Positions 1-8,852 are shown, numbered from the stretch's first letter. The stretch is 22,465 nucleotides of DNA from Parabacteroides sp. (GCA_020026285.1 JAHHQS010000057.1:1-22465), one strand, 5' to 3'. The notes: generated by a model from the letters alone, not told the origin. Made by a program: numbers and translations.

Positions 1-755
1 ATTATTATTTTGTAGATAATGTAGGATTTTTTTTAGATAAAGCTTTATTATTGACACCTGTCAGTTTTATTAGGACTTATTTTCAAGTTCATGGATATAT
101 TCCATCTTTATTATATTCTTATCCTGTTTATGGATTTGGAATATTGATGATATTAGTAAGTCTTATATTCTTTGTAAAATATAAATATTATAAATGCAAT
201 ATTAATTTATTAAATATAGCAGATAAGAATACAATGTATTTTGCTAATTGTCATGGTATTATCTTTATTTTTCAGTTATTCTTTGCTTTTTTGTCTAATG
301 GAAATGCTGAATTTATGATTATGCTTCCTTTTACACTCGCTATTTATTTGTTGTTCAGATATCAAATTTCAATAAATACCGTTAAGTTTTTGAGTGTTTC
401 CTTATTTTTATGGAATATTTCCTTAGCTATATTACCATATCATTATGTGGATCTTTATCCTTATAAACAAGTAGAAAAATATATTGTTGAGCATTCAGAA
501 AATAAATTTGTTGTTTCTAATTATGCACAGTTATACAATATGTTGAGATATGATTATCCGGATAAAGAATTCCATTTATCAGAAGATATTTCAGATGTAG
601 AATCCGATTATTATACAGATTTATTAGATAATAAAGTATCTTTATCTCGTTCTTCCATTATTAATATTAACAGGATAAATAATAATAAAAGTGAGATTAA
701 AGATACTTTATCGTATGATCTAGGTAAATGGATTATAACTTATGTTGAAAAGTAA
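1..755 (+). CDS. C-terminal part of a multi-pass membrane protein, possibly a GT-C-type glycosyltransferase (partial)
   Basis: The reading frame is open from the left edge of the window (in frame from base 3), so the true start lies outside; the TTG at 51 is only an internal codon. About the first 140 visible residues hold several hydrophobic helices (for example around VYGFGILMILVSLIFFV, IIFIFQLFFAFL, FMIMLPFTLAIYLLF and FLSVSLFLWNISLAIL). They are followed by a soluble tail of about 100 residues rich in Asp, Asn, Tyr and Ser. Many short membrane helices with a C-terminal extracytoplasmic domain is typical of GT-C glycosyltransferases and related polysaccharide polymerases, but no catalytic motif is visible, so this is a guess. 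The gene is very AT-rich, with sampled 60-base lines of about 13-25% GC. It converges on porZ with 2 nt between stop codons, so its terminator must lie inside porZ or be absent. Confidence 0.75.
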   Translation, partial: YYFVDNVGFFLDKALLLTPVSFIRTYFQVHGYIPSLLYSYPVYGFGILMILVSLIFFVKYKYYKCNINLLNIADKNTMYFANCHGIIFIFQLFFAFLSNGNAEFMIMLPFTLAIYLLFRYQISINTVKFLSVSLFLWNISLAILPYHYVDLYPYKQVEKYIVEHSENKFVVSNYAQLYNMLRYDYPDKEFHLSEDISDVESDYYTDLLDNKVSLSRSSIININRINNNKSEIKDTLSYDLGKWIITYVEK

Positions 756-757
756 TA

Positions 758-3046
758 TCATTTAACGACCATAATTTTTGTAACAACACTTTCCTTGGCA
801 TCTTTAGATGCTGCCAGGACTAAGTAAACACCCGTTGCTACTCGTTCTCCTTTTGAATTATGACAATTCCATGAAATTTGTCCACCTACCGATTTTGCTT
901 GATAAATCAAGTTACCTGCAATATCTGTTATTTTTATATTAGAATTGTTCATAAGTCCTGTAATGATCACTTTATCATCAAATTCTGGTCTAACAGGATT
1001 TGGATATGCATGAATATCTGAATAATCGTCATTACCTTCAGTAGCTTCTCCTTGATAAGATAGAATGCCATATCCATCTACTGCAAAGTATACTTCACCT
1101 GTTTCCTGATTAATAGCAATGCTATTTACATTATTAGTAGGTAATGGAGAATTCTCTGTATTAAAATTTTCTATTACTTCTGTACCTTCAGCATTTACTA
1201 AAAATACTCCGGAACCACTGGTTCCAATCCATTTTTGGTTACTGCCATCGACAGCTATAGCATTCACATTTACTCCATTTAAAAGATAGTCGGATTCATC
1301 AGCCAAAACAATTCTATTAAAACGAATATCTTCTGTTTTAGAAGGATTATAACACACTAAAGGTCCCATATTGGTTCCAGCCCATATATATCCATCCTTG
1401 TCTTCAGTCATGCAATAAAATGTGTTAGCATTTAAGATATTACCTTGATTATCAGAAACTGTAGGATAGTATTTATAGACATCATCTGATTGATCAGTAA
1501 TACTACCTTTATCATTTAAAACGAAAAATCCAGGTTTGCTTAGATGCTGAAAGTTCACAAATTTATTTCCTTGTTTAGTTATTAATATTTTATCAACGAT
1601 TTCAACATTAGCTATCTCTGAAATAGAAAAACTGAACCATTTATTTTCGGGAGTCAGTACTTTTATTGTTTCAGGTTGTTTACACTGTGTAACCCATAAG
1701 TTGTTATTTTTATCTAAAGCAACAGATCCTATACGAATATATCTATTACTGTTAGAAAATATTGAAGCTAATGGGCTGTTTTTATTATTATACCAGTGAA
1801 GAACAGTATCATTTTTCATTTCTAGAATACCTTCACCATAATAAGCTGTAAAAGTATGAGTAGGATCTTTAGGATCAACAGCTATATTTAGCGGATCTTG
1901 AATATAATAGGCATTTAGTTGTTTTGCTATCTTTTGTTCATCATAGTTTATCCATGTATCATTAGAAAAAGTCATTATAGTATTAGTTCGGAAATATCTA
2001 TCCAAACCTCTACCGCCTCCGGTTACCCATAATTTATCACCTTCATATTTTAAATCCCAGGCATGGTTTCTTTTCGGACTGTTAATAACAAGTTCATCAG
2101 TTAATAATTCAAATGAATCAGAATTGCCTTTTTTCTTTATACCTTGTAATCCATTGTAACCACAGGCAAGCCAATAGGTATCATTTGTTTTAAGATAACT
2201 GATATCTTTTAAAGATTTTAGTCCATTGATGGTTTGAAATTTATTTAAATCATTTGATATGTAACATCTTGTTGGAGAGTAAGCAAACAATTTCTTGTTT
2301 TCAACTTTCATTTTTGAAAGATTACTATCTTTCAAGAATCTTCTAATATTACCATTATTGTAAACATAAATTCCATTTTGTGGTATGCATAAACAAAGTT
2401 GATCTTGAAAATCAGCAATTTTATTAAATTTTTCATCATTGAAAAGATCCGTATTGATAGAAAGATTATTCCAATTAGCTTCATCTAGTAAATTGCTACT
2501 CAATTCACCATATCTGATACCATCTTTTGTAAGAGCATGGAGTTTATTATTAAGGATACAGACAGAATATACAGAACCAATTCTATAGGTATCTGCTATT
2601 TCTTTTTTATTTAAATTAATAACTATGATACCAACTTGAGCAGATATATAAGCATAATTCTTGAAGAAATAGATATCATTAATAGTTTTATCTTGAATGG
2701 ATGTACTATTTTTCAGATAAGGTAAATTATATATGCCTTTTTCGCTAAAAAGATCTATATTTCCATTTCTATAACCTATAACTAAAGTATGACTTTCTGA
2801 ATGATAACTGATTACTTTTATCTTATTATCACTTAGTCCATTCTTTCTGGAATAGGTAGTCAGACTTTGATCTTCTTTTCCATAAGCATATAGAGAACTA
2901 TCAGCTACAGCAAATACATAGTCATTTGTTTCAGCAACTAGTTCTGTATTGTTGTATGCCTGATGTATTTGCCATTTTTCAAACTGTGCATGGACAGGTT
3001 CTAGGAAATAACAGATCAGCAGTATTAATAAACCTACTTTCTTCAT
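758..3046 (-). CDS. porZ: PorZ-like T9SS surface beta-propeller protein with its own C-terminal sorting domain
   Basis: The product has 762 residues, close to Porphyromonas gingivalis PorZ (776 by memory). It starts with a signal peptide ending near HAQ. The body carries two-component-regulator-type propeller repeats, seen as NGLSDNKIKV near residue 70, DGYIWAGTNMG, QKWIGTSGSGVFLV and SPLPTNNVNSIAIN. The last 85 residues (about 678-762) form a type A T9SS sorting domain with YPNP at its start, a GVYLV turn and a basic end KIMVVK. In P. gingivalis, PorZ sits on the surface with PorU, PorV and PorQ in the attachment complex that swaps the sorting domain of cargo for anionic lipopolysaccharide, and it binds that lipopolysaccharide. 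It lacks the kinase or DNA-binding parts of the hybrid two-component systems that share this propeller. It lies 11 nt downstream of rdgB, probably in one transcript. A generic propeller cargo protein of the T9SS is the main alternative. Confidence 0.82.
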   Translation of the reverse strand: MKKVGLLILLICYFLEPVHAQFEKWQIHQAYNNTELVAETNDYVFAVADSSLYAYGKEDQSLTTYSRKNGLSDNKIKVISYHSESHTLVIGYRNGNIDLFSEKGIYNLPYLKNSTSIQDKTINDIYFFKNYAYISAQVGIIVINLNKKEIADTYRIGSVYSVCILNNKLHALTKDGIRYGELSSNLLDEANWNNLSINTDLFNDEKFNKIADFQDQLCLCIPQNGIYVYNNGNIRRFLKDSNLSKMKVENKKLFAYSPTRCYISNDLNKFQTINGLKSLKDISYLKTNDTYWLACGYNGLQGIKKKGNSDSFELLTDELVINSPKRNHAWDLKYEGDKLWVTGGGRGLDRYFRTNTIMTFSNDTWINYDEQKIAKQLNAYYIQDPLNIAVDPKDPTHTFTAYYGEGILEMKNDTVLHWYNNKNSPLASIFSNSNRYIRIGSVALDKNNNLWVTQCKQPETIKVLTPENKWFSFSISEIANVEIVDKILITKQGNKFVNFQHLSKPGFFVLNDKGSITDQSDDVYKYYPTVSDNQGNILNANTFYCMTEDKDGYIWAGTNMGPLVCYNPSKTEDIRFNRIVLADESDYLLNGVNVNAIAVDGSNQKWIGTSGSGVFLVNAEGTEVIENFNTENSPLPTNNVNSIAINQETGEVYFAVDGYGILSYQGEATEGNDDYSDIHAYPNPVRPEFDDKVIITGLMNNSNIKITDIAGNLIYQAKSVGGQISWNCHNSKGERVATGVYLVLAASKDAKESVVTKIMVVK

Positions 3047-3057
3047 ATCGTATTTTA

Positions 3058-3645
3058 TTAAATATTGGATATTTTTGTCAGAAATTCATCTAGTTTTTCA
3101 ACAGCTTTTGCACGATGACTGATTGTATTTTTAATATCATTACCTAATTCTGCAAAAGTCTGATCATAACCTTCGGGTATAAATATAGGATCATAACCAA
3201 ATCCGTTTTCTCCATGTTTGGATGTTGAAATAGATCCGTTTACTATTCCTTCAAATGTATGGATTTCTCCATTTAATATTAGAGAAATGACAGTACGAAA
3301 ACGAGCTTTACGATTTTCTTTACCATCTAATTCATGTAATAGTTTCTGCATATTTGCTTCTGAATCATGATTCAGACCGGCATAGCGGGCAGAATATACT
3401 CCAGGAGCATTATTTAAAGCTTCTACTTCCAATCCGGTATCATCGGCAAAGCAATCCATTCCAAACTTATCTTTTACATATTTAGCCTTCTGAAGTGCAT
3501 TGCCTTCTAAAGTATCAGCTGTCTCAGGAATATCATCAAAACAATTGATATCTTCCAAACTTACTATTTCTATATTCTGACGAGCGGTTATTTTTCTAAC
3601 TTCATCAAGTTTGTGTTTATTGTTAGTTGCAAATACGAGTTTCAT
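3058..3645 (-). CDS. rdgB: Non-canonical purine NTP pyrophosphatase (dITP/XTP pyrophosphatase, HAM1 family)
   Basis: This 195-residue protein has the expected length and all landmarks of the HAM1/RdgB family. The nucleotide-binding start is [12 protein letters not shown] (residues 5-16). The acidic metal site is [12 protein letters not shown] (66-77, with Asp68 and Asp69), followed by [10 protein letters not shown]. Later come [11 protein letters not shown] and the C-terminal SHRAKA that grips the base. The enzyme hydrolyses dITP, XTP and ITP to monophosphate and pyrophosphate in the cytoplasm, keeping deaminated purines out of DNA and RNA. It is the first gene of a two-gene minus-strand unit with porZ, 11 nt apart. 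A TAnnTTTG -7 element lies about 78 nt upstream. The link to porZ is probably transcriptional convenience rather than shared function. Confidence 0.96.
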   Translation of the reverse strand: MKLVFATNNKHKLDEVRKITARQNIEIVSLEDINCFDDIPETADTLEGNALQKAKYVKDKFGMDCFADDTGLEVEALNNAPGVYSARYAGLNHDSEANMQKLLHELDGKENRKARFRTVISLILNGEIHTFEGIVNGSISTSKHGENGFGYDPIFIPEGYDQTFAELGNDIKNTISHRAKAVEKLDEFLTKISNI

Positions 3646-3722
3646 TTTTTCTAAACTTTAAAATATTATATGATTAATAACGTATATACCCGAAAATCAT
3701 TGTATAAAATAGAATTAATAAA

Positions 3723-3730
3723 CAAAGATA
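3723..3730 (-). promoter_or_regulatory. Candidate Bacteroidetes -7 element for rdgB-porZ
   Basis: The minus strand reads TATCTTTG, an exact match to the Bacteroidetes -7 consensus TAnnTTTG, 77 nt before the rdgB ATG. A clear -33 TTTG is not visible; that position falls inside the hairpin at 3744-3782, which ends the upstream gene. Short AT-rich matches occur by chance, so support is moderate. Confidence 0.4.
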
Positions 3731-3743
3731 ATGCAAATAAATA

Positions 3744-3782
3744 AATCCCGATTGTATTCTTTTAGAAGATACAACCGGGATT
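3744..3782 (-). terminator. Hairpin downstream of the transglutaminase lipoprotein gene
   Basis: The arms AATCCCGATTGTAT and ATACAACCGGGATT form a stem of about 14 bp with one internal A/C mismatch and a loop of roughly 10 nt. It starts 37 nt after the stop codon of the minus-strand gene ending at 3819. The tract that follows on the minus strand is T-rich but interrupted, so it fits a terminator of moderate strength. Confidence 0.65.
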
Positions 3783-3818
3783 CAGTCACTTATGTTTTTA
3801 GTGAAAAAACTCTGTTTT

Positions 3819-6494
3819 TTATAGTTTATGAATAATCTGCATCATTTGTTCTCCTAAACCAATAGTATAGCCTTGTGAAACAAATACTACACGATTGAAT
3901 GTGTCGGCAATGATGAAGATAGGTAAAGTGTTGGCATGTTCTAGTTTCATGGCTGAAACCATTTCCTTTTGAATAGCATGAGATTTATCAATACCATAAA
4001 CAATTGTATTTGGTAAACCCTGGAATTCGGCAGGATCAAATTTCTTATATCCATCTTCGTCAGGGAATAACAATACCATTTTTCTACCCCATTTTTCTAA
4101 TTTATCTTTTACTGCGGCAATATCACGCATGGCATGGTTTGTTGGTTCCTGACGGGCTCCTAAAACAGCTACGACATAATATCCGCGACCAGTTGTTGCT
4201 AACAGACTCGTTTCTTTACCAGTTTCGGTAGATATGTATTTATTTTCAGAGTTAAAGTTTCCTATAACTTGAACTTCGTTTTTGTTTTCTCTCATATTCA
4301 AGGCAATCTTTGTTTCTTTATCCTTTTCAATGTTGAAGAAAGTCAATTGAGATAAAACACTTCCGTTAGCCATACGAGTACCTGTAACCATTAAGTAATT
4401 ACCTGTATCTAATTGAGTACCCTTCTTTAATAAATTACTCCATGTAGCTCCGCTACCCATATCAACATCACCTTCTTCATAATTCAATAATTGTAAACGA
4501 CCTTCATTTAATTTAGAAATAGAGAAATGTGAGTAATATTTAGGATCATCCAATGTCTTTGTTGCTTTATAAGTAGCTAATAAAGTACCTTTATCTGATG
4601 ATGTTTGTTCTGCTGCCTGGAAATTGATATCAACAATATCTTTTCCTGAGAATAATTGAACTTTATTGGTTACTTCATCTACACGAGAAGGAATACCTAA
4701 AGCGCGACATAAAGAAACAAAGAAGATATCACGCGAATGTCTATCAGCAATATGTGCTTTCCAAACACCGGAAGGGAAGATTGGAGCTCCACCTAAATTA
4801 CAGTTATCGTCTATTTGAATGTTCTTTTTAACCCATTCAACCAGCTTCATAGGATCTTCACGATATGCATTTGCATCAGAAGCAGGGATAGCTTTTTGGA
4901 AAAAAGACTTATATGGAGTTAGCATTTCATTTGAAACGCGTGGATTACGTACATACTGACTAAAGATATCTTTTTCAATATTTTCGTTTACGATTGTATT
5001 TTTCAAATGATCATTTAATACTTCTATTGAAACATCTCGCAAATCTTTAGCCGAAATCTGTTGTAATAAATCGATAGCTGCTTCTTTTTGTTCGGCATTG
5101 GCTGAAGCTTCTTTCAAGAAAGAACTAATAGTCTGATAATTACCACGAGAACGAACTAAAAGTTTAGTAGCAACTTCAGGATCCATATTTATCTCTTTAG
5201 CGAAATTTACTGCTTTATCCTTATTAAAGAATGTAGCTACATATGCATTACGGATAGAATCTTCAAGAGCCATCTTACGGGTGTTTTCAGCTCTTTGTTC
5301 TTTTGTTACTTTTGGTAAATTAGCTTTTTCAACAGGAGGAACAATATCAATATCCAAACTATATGTTTCTCCGGCTTTCTTGTCTAGTACAACTGTTAAT
5401 TCATTTTGTTTGCCAAAAGAAATTTTGTTATAACCGAACTTGCCATTTTTTGAAGCCCATACTAACATATCTCCTTTTCCAGAAGTAAGGAATGTTTCTC
5501 CTTTTTCATCAGTAGTTTTAGTTGCTACAGAATAGAATTCAGCATAGTTATAAACCTTGAATTCTACTTTAGCATCAGCAACAGGTTTCTGATCAGAATC
5601 TACTACTTTTATAGTGGCTTTAGCTGTTTCTGCATAGTTACCAATGATATTGATTTCTGTATACAGAGGTGTTTGTAACATTTTTTCTTCTGGCCCCTGA
5701 TATTTACCGAATACTTTTGTATGCATTAACATACCACGGCTTGCAGGAGCATTAAACCAGCCAAGATTTAAAACAGGTTCTGGCTCGCAAGCTCCTAGAA
5801 AATACCATTTACCATCTACCCAGGCTTCAACCCAGGCGTGATTATCATCAGAGTGAGCCCAACGTGGAGTATAAACCTGACGAGCAGGAATACCTACAGA
5901 ACGTAAAGCTGCAACAGTAAAGGTTGATTCTTCACCACAACGACCGTAAGCTGTTTTTACAGAAGCTAAAGGTGAACTGGTACGACTATCTGATGGAGTA
6001 TAAATAACTTTCTCATGACACCAGTGATTTACTTCAATAACTGCATCGTGTAATGTTAAACCTTTTACTCGGTCTTTCAATTCATTGTAGAAAACCATAC
6101 GGCTTTCATCCATATTTTCATTGTTTACGCGAATTGGTAAAACAAAATGACGAAAGATATCTTCAGGAATGATATTACCCCATGGCATTTCCTTTTTAGC
6201 TAGAAAGGATGTTTGTACATTTTTCAGAAAGAACTCGCCACTGTAATTGGCAATATCTCCTGCTGGCATATAAGCATAAAGGAAGCTTAAGGCTTCTTTT
6301 TCTTCAAGAGTAAGATTCTGATTAAAAACAGTAAACAGATTACCTTCTGTTATAACTGATTGTCTTGCTTGCAAGTCTGTTTCAACCTGTGTCCTGTAGG
6401 AATCATCTGTTATAAAATGACTAGACTGATTGTTTGTACAACTTGTCCATATAAATAAAGCAGACAAAAGTGTAATAAAATAATTTCTTTTCAT
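3819..6494 (-). CDS. Large transglutaminase-like lipoprotein with a second degenerate transglutaminase region and a thioredoxin-like C-terminus
   Basis: I place the start at 6494, not at the upstream ATG 6521. From 6494 the protein (891 residues) begins MKRNYFITLLSALFIWTSC, a lipoprotein signal with Cys19 as lipid anchor, and a -7 element overlaps the upstream ATG. Residues about 140-240 form a transglutaminase-like core: YGRCGEEST with Cys186, DNHAWVEAW with His219, then GACEPEP, where Glu237 stands where the third triad residue (usually Asp) is expected. Residues about 282-375 look like an Ig or carboxypeptidase-regulatory-type beta domain. Residues about 550-615 resemble a second transglutaminase core (SLCRALGIPSRVDEV) whose nucleophile position reads RHSRD, without Cys. 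The last 130 residues resemble a redoxin fold (LPIFIIADTFNRVVFVSQG) without a CxxC pair. The likely place is the periplasm or outer membrane. The substrate is unknown; it could be a protease or peptide-processing enzyme rather than a crosslinker. Confidence 0.85.
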   Translation of the reverse strand: MKRNYFITLLSALFIWTSCTNNQSSHFITDDSYRTQVETDLQARQSVITEGNLFTVFNQNLTLEEKEALSFLYAYMPAGDIANYSGEFFLKNVQTSFLAKKEMPWGNIIPEDIFRHFVLPIRVNNENMDESRMVFYNELKDRVKGLTLHDAVIEVNHWCHEKVIYTPSDSRTSSPLASVKTAYGRCGEESTFTVAALRSVGIPARQVYTPRWAHSDDNHAWVEAWVDGKWYFLGACEPEPVLNLGWFNAPASRGMLMHTKVFGKYQGPEEKMLQTPLYTEINIIGNYAETAKATIKVVDSDQKPVADAKVEFKVYNYAEFYSVATKTTDEKGETFLTSGKGDMLVWASKNGKFGYNKISFGKQNELTVVLDKKAGETYSLDIDIVPPVEKANLPKVTKEQRAENTRKMALEDSIRNAYVATFFNKDKAVNFAKEINMDPEVATKLLVRSRGNYQTISSFLKEASANAEQKEAAIDLLQQISAKDLRDVSIEVLNDHLKNTIVNENIEKDIFSQYVRNPRVSNEMLTPYKSFFQKAIPASDANAYREDPMKLVEWVKKNIQIDDNCNLGGAPIFPSGVWKAHIADRHSRDIFFVSLCRALGIPSRVDEVTNKVQLFSGKDIVDINFQAAEQTSSDKGTLLATYKATKTLDDPKYYSHFSISKLNEGRLQLLNYEEGDVDMGSGATWSNLLKKGTQLDTGNYLMVTGTRMANGSVLSQLTFFNIEKDKETKIALNMRENKNEVQVIGNFNSENKYISTETGKETSLLATTGRGYYVVAVLGARQEPTNHAMRDIAAVKDKLEKWGRKMVLLFPDEDGYKKFDPAEFQGLPNTIVYGIDKSHAIQKEMVSAMKLEHANTLPIFIIADTFNRVVFVSQGYTIGLGEQMMQIIHKL

Positions 6495-6518
6495 ATTTGT
6501 GTTTAAAATGATGTGGTA

Positions 6519-6526
6519 CAAAATTA
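6519..6526 (-). promoter_or_regulatory. Candidate -7 element for the transglutaminase lipoprotein gene
   Basis: The minus strand reads TAATTTTG, matching TAnnTTTG, 24 nt before the ATG at 6494. It overlaps the alternative upstream ATG at 6521, so transcription from here would start downstream of that codon and supports the shorter protein. Confidence 0.5.
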
Positions 6527-6641
6527 ATAAATCTTCTTTTAATAAAGCCTCTTTAATTTAATGGTATTGACGTTTTTATGAGGAATTGATATAAATAATC
6601 GGGGTTATAAATAACAAGGTGGGATATTGTTGGAAAAATAT

Positions 6642-6686
6642 AGGACATTTTCTGAAAAACATTTGATGTTTTACTGAAAATGTCCT
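6642..6686 (-). terminator. Long hairpin downstream of the RmlD-like gene
   Basis: Two 21-nt arms (6642-6662 and 6666-6686) pair except at two positions, around a 3-nt loop TTG. It starts 34 nt after the stop codon at 6721. On the minus strand it is followed by TATATTTTTCC, on the plus strand by GCGTTTTTG, so it could stop transcription both ways. The long stem and tiny loop are also compatible with a small palindromic repeat element. Confidence 0.6.
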
Positions 6687-6720
6687 GCGTTTTTGAGTTA
6701 ATATCGTTAGCTTTCTTTTA

Positions 6721-7608
6721 TCAATCCAATTCAGATAGACCAAAATCTATAGAATGAGGTTGATAATTTATTTCTTTTCTAGCCTTCTCTATATCTAATC
6801 CGCTGAAACGTGGACGAGGTGTCTTTTCATTCATTTCTTCTGTTGTTACTGGATGGATTAATGAACGATCAAGATGGAAATGATCTGCAACCCGATAAGC
6901 TAAATCAGCAATCGAAAGATATTCCGAACCAGACAAATGGTAGATTCCTGAATTTGGAATATGAATCAGGCGTTTAACTCCTTCGGCTATATCACCAACC
7001 CAGGTCGGTGTACGCCATTGATCAGAAACAACTCGGATTTCTTGTCCGGATTGAAGTCTGTTTTTTACTAATAAACAAATATTTCCATGCTGTCCGGCCA
7101 AGGGTTTACCATAAACAACTACAACTCTTACAATTGCATAGTCTGTACAGATTTGTTGTATTTTTTCTTCACTTTGTTGTTTGGTTTTACCATAGTAATT
7201 TACCGGATTGGTAGGAGCTTCTTCCGTATGCAAGTGATTTTCAAAACCATCGAAAACAAAATCGGTAGAGAGATGAATAAATCTGGCTCCTTTTTCTTTA
7301 CATATTTGAGCTAGCGAGGCTGTTGCTTCAACATTGACTGCATAAGCCTCTTCACGATGTACTTCACAATAATCAGGAGTAGAAATAGCAGAAGTGTTTA
7401 TAACTACATCCGGTTGTACAGAACAGATTAATTGTTTCATCTTTTCTGTATCTTGAATATCTGCTTCAATAAAATGATAACCTTCAGAAGGACAAATATC
7501 TGCATGTAAAGAAACAGCAGTTAAATCATATTGATTTTCCGCTTGCAGATGTAATAAAATCCGTCGTCCAACGAATCCATTAGCTCCGATGATGATTATA
7601 TTTTTCAC
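6721..7608 (-). CDS. rfbD: RmlD-type short-chain dehydrogenase/reductase (dTDP-4-dehydrorhamnose reductase-like)
   Basis: This 295-residue extended SDR starts with the Rossmann motif GANGFVG (Gly8, Gly11, Gly14). It carries LSTDFVFDG (about residues 113-121), the RmlD-like form of the active-site Ser/Thr strand, and the catalytic pair Tyr139-x3-Lys143 in YYGKTK. RmlD reduces dTDP-4-keto-L-rhamnose to dTDP-L-rhamnose with NAD(P)H in the cytoplasm. No rmlA, rmlB or rmlC partners lie in the window, so the substrate is uncertain; a related 4-keto sugar nucleotide, or a non-sugar role as for the MAT2B branch of this family, is possible. The start codon is GTG, 4 nt after the TGA of the upstream porin gene, which suggests translational coupling. 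No ATG offers a better N-terminus, because the Rossmann strand begins directly at this codon. Confidence 0.78.
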   Translation of the reverse strand: MKNIIIIGANGFVGRRILLHLQAENQYDLTAVSLHADICPSEGYHFIEADIQDTEKMKQLICSVQPDVVINTSAISTPDYCEVHREEAYAVNVEATASLAQICKEKGARFIHLSTDFVFDGFENHLHTEEAPTNPVNYYGKTKQQSEEKIQQICTDYAIVRVVVVYGKPLAGQHGNICLLVKNRLQSGQEIRVVSDQWRTPTWVGDIAEGVKRLIHIPNSGIYHLSGSEYLSIADLAYRVADHFHLDRSLIHPVTTEEMNEKTPRPRFSGLDIEKARKEINYQPHSIDFGLSELD

Positions 7609-7612
7609 TATT

Positions 7613-8827
7613 TCAGAAGAAAAATAACATGGTACAAACCATTCGGTGATTTGTTACTGTGTGTGTATCATATATTTTACCCCTTTTATCTGCTGATCCA
7701 AACCATGCTGTTGATGGACTGTATTCGACACCGAATTTCCAATGAGGTAAATTATATGATAATTGCAAATCTACAGTAATTTCCTGACCTACTTCCAATC
7801 CTGTACCATATTTCTTTATAATATCTTTTCTCGTACCAAGATTTTTTAAATAACCAACAAATAAGCCTTGTTTCCATTTGTTTCCATGAACAACATTCAA
7901 CCAGGTCATGCTGTGACGGAAAGGAGTATATTCCTGTTCTCCGGTTCTTCCATCAATCTTTGTTACACCATAACCACCTAACATACTGGTATGAGTCATA
8001 TTTTCTCCTAAAGTGCTTTTAGCTGCTATCAACCATTCTGGAGTTTTATAACGAACATGAGCTTCAAAACTTTTTGAAACAATACTTTCATCAATTTTAT
8101 AGATATTACCATCTACCGTATTTTGAGTACGAGGCTTTAAGGTAAGTACTGCTGCTCCTATACCACCCTGGAATTCATCTTTTATATAATCAATTCCTGC
8201 ATAGAATTCAGGAAGACAACTATTCTTCTGATACAACGTACTTTTACCATCAGGACCATTTGATTTATATTGTAACTGCCAGACTGCAGCTCCAGTTAAT
8301 TGCCAGTTGTTTTGGTTAAAACGATAACGAAGTTGAGGATTACGACTGAAAGCGTTGTAAGGTGCTCCGGTATTCAAGTTCAGAACTTGTGGAAATATTT
8401 CACCAAAGAAAGGATGCCATGTCTGTCCTACTAACAGATTCGATTTCTGCCAAGCTAAATTAATGTATGCATGTCGGATACGTAGCAAAGCAAAAGATGA
8501 ACCAGAACCGCGGAAATCAGATTCTATTTTGGCTGATGTCTTGATCTTTCCAATGTTTGGTCCTGTCATATCTATACCTATTCTAGAATAGATAACGTAA
8601 AAACTACTATTCGATTGAGCATTTAAGTCGTTTCCATCGGCATCAAAATTATGATCTTTAGGATATAGATGAAACAATCCGTCAACTATTTCTCCATTAG
8701 CACGAGAGTTATAAAATAAATCTCCACGGACACGTCCGTAAAATTTGTAAGTGAAATTCTTTTTTTGTGCGAAACCTATAAATGCCAGACAGAAAAATAT
8801 TCCTGTAAGCAACAATCTTTTAGTCAT
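7613..8827 (-). CDS. Outer-membrane beta-barrel porin-like protein (paralogue 1)
   Basis: The 404-residue product has a signal peptide ending near GFAQ, then a run of alternating hydrophobic and polar strands beginning KKNFTYKFYGRVRGDLFYN. The last residues MLFFF give the terminal aromatic needed by barrel-assembly machinery. Conserved loops include VGQTWHPFFGEIFPQVLNL, RHSMTWLNVVHG, LFVGYLKNLGT and YNLPHWKFGVEYSP. Nearly all of these recur in the next gene, so the two are tandem paralogues. The strand pattern recalls DcaP or OprP-type porins, but I cannot name a substrate. It is not a TonB-dependent receptor: there is no plug domain and the length is too short. It shares a unit with the downstream RmlD-like gene (4-nt gap) and has its own candidate -7 element. 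Confidence 0.8.
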   Translation of the reverse strand: MTKRLLLTGIFFCLAFIGFAQKKNFTYKFYGRVRGDLFYNSRANGEIVDGLFHLYPKDHNFDADGNDLNAQSNSSFYVIYSRIGIDMTGPNIGKIKTSAKIESDFRGSGSSFALLRIRHAYINLAWQKSNLLVGQTWHPFFGEIFPQVLNLNTGAPYNAFSRNPQLRYRFNQNNWQLTGAAVWQLQYKSNGPDGKSTLYQKNSCLPEFYAGIDYIKDEFQGGIGAAVLTLKPRTQNTVDGNIYKIDESIVSKSFEAHVRYKTPEWLIAAKSTLGENMTHTSMLGGYGVTKIDGRTGEQEYTPFRHSMTWLNVVHGNKWKQGLFVGYLKNLGTRKDIIKKYGTGLEVGQEITVDLQLSYNLPHWKFGVEYSPSTAWFGSADKRGKIYDTHTVTNHRMVCTMLFFF

Positions 8828-8852
8828 ACTTAATAAATGTTTAAATCGGCTG

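Noticed and set aside
51..53. TTG at 51 as the start of the first gene
   Set aside because: The same frame continues upstream without a stop to the window edge and lacks a promoter or ribosome site at this point, so the gene is cut by the window rather than starting here.
758..3046. Propeller protein as a hybrid two-component sensor
   Set aside because: Although the propeller repeats match that family, there is no transmembrane helix, kinase, receiver or AraC domain; the protein ends in a T9SS sorting domain instead.
6495..6521. Upstream ATG at 6521 as start of the transglutaminase lipoprotein
   Set aside because: It adds nine residues before a complete lipoprotein signal, and a -7 promoter element overlaps this codon, so it should not be transcribed.
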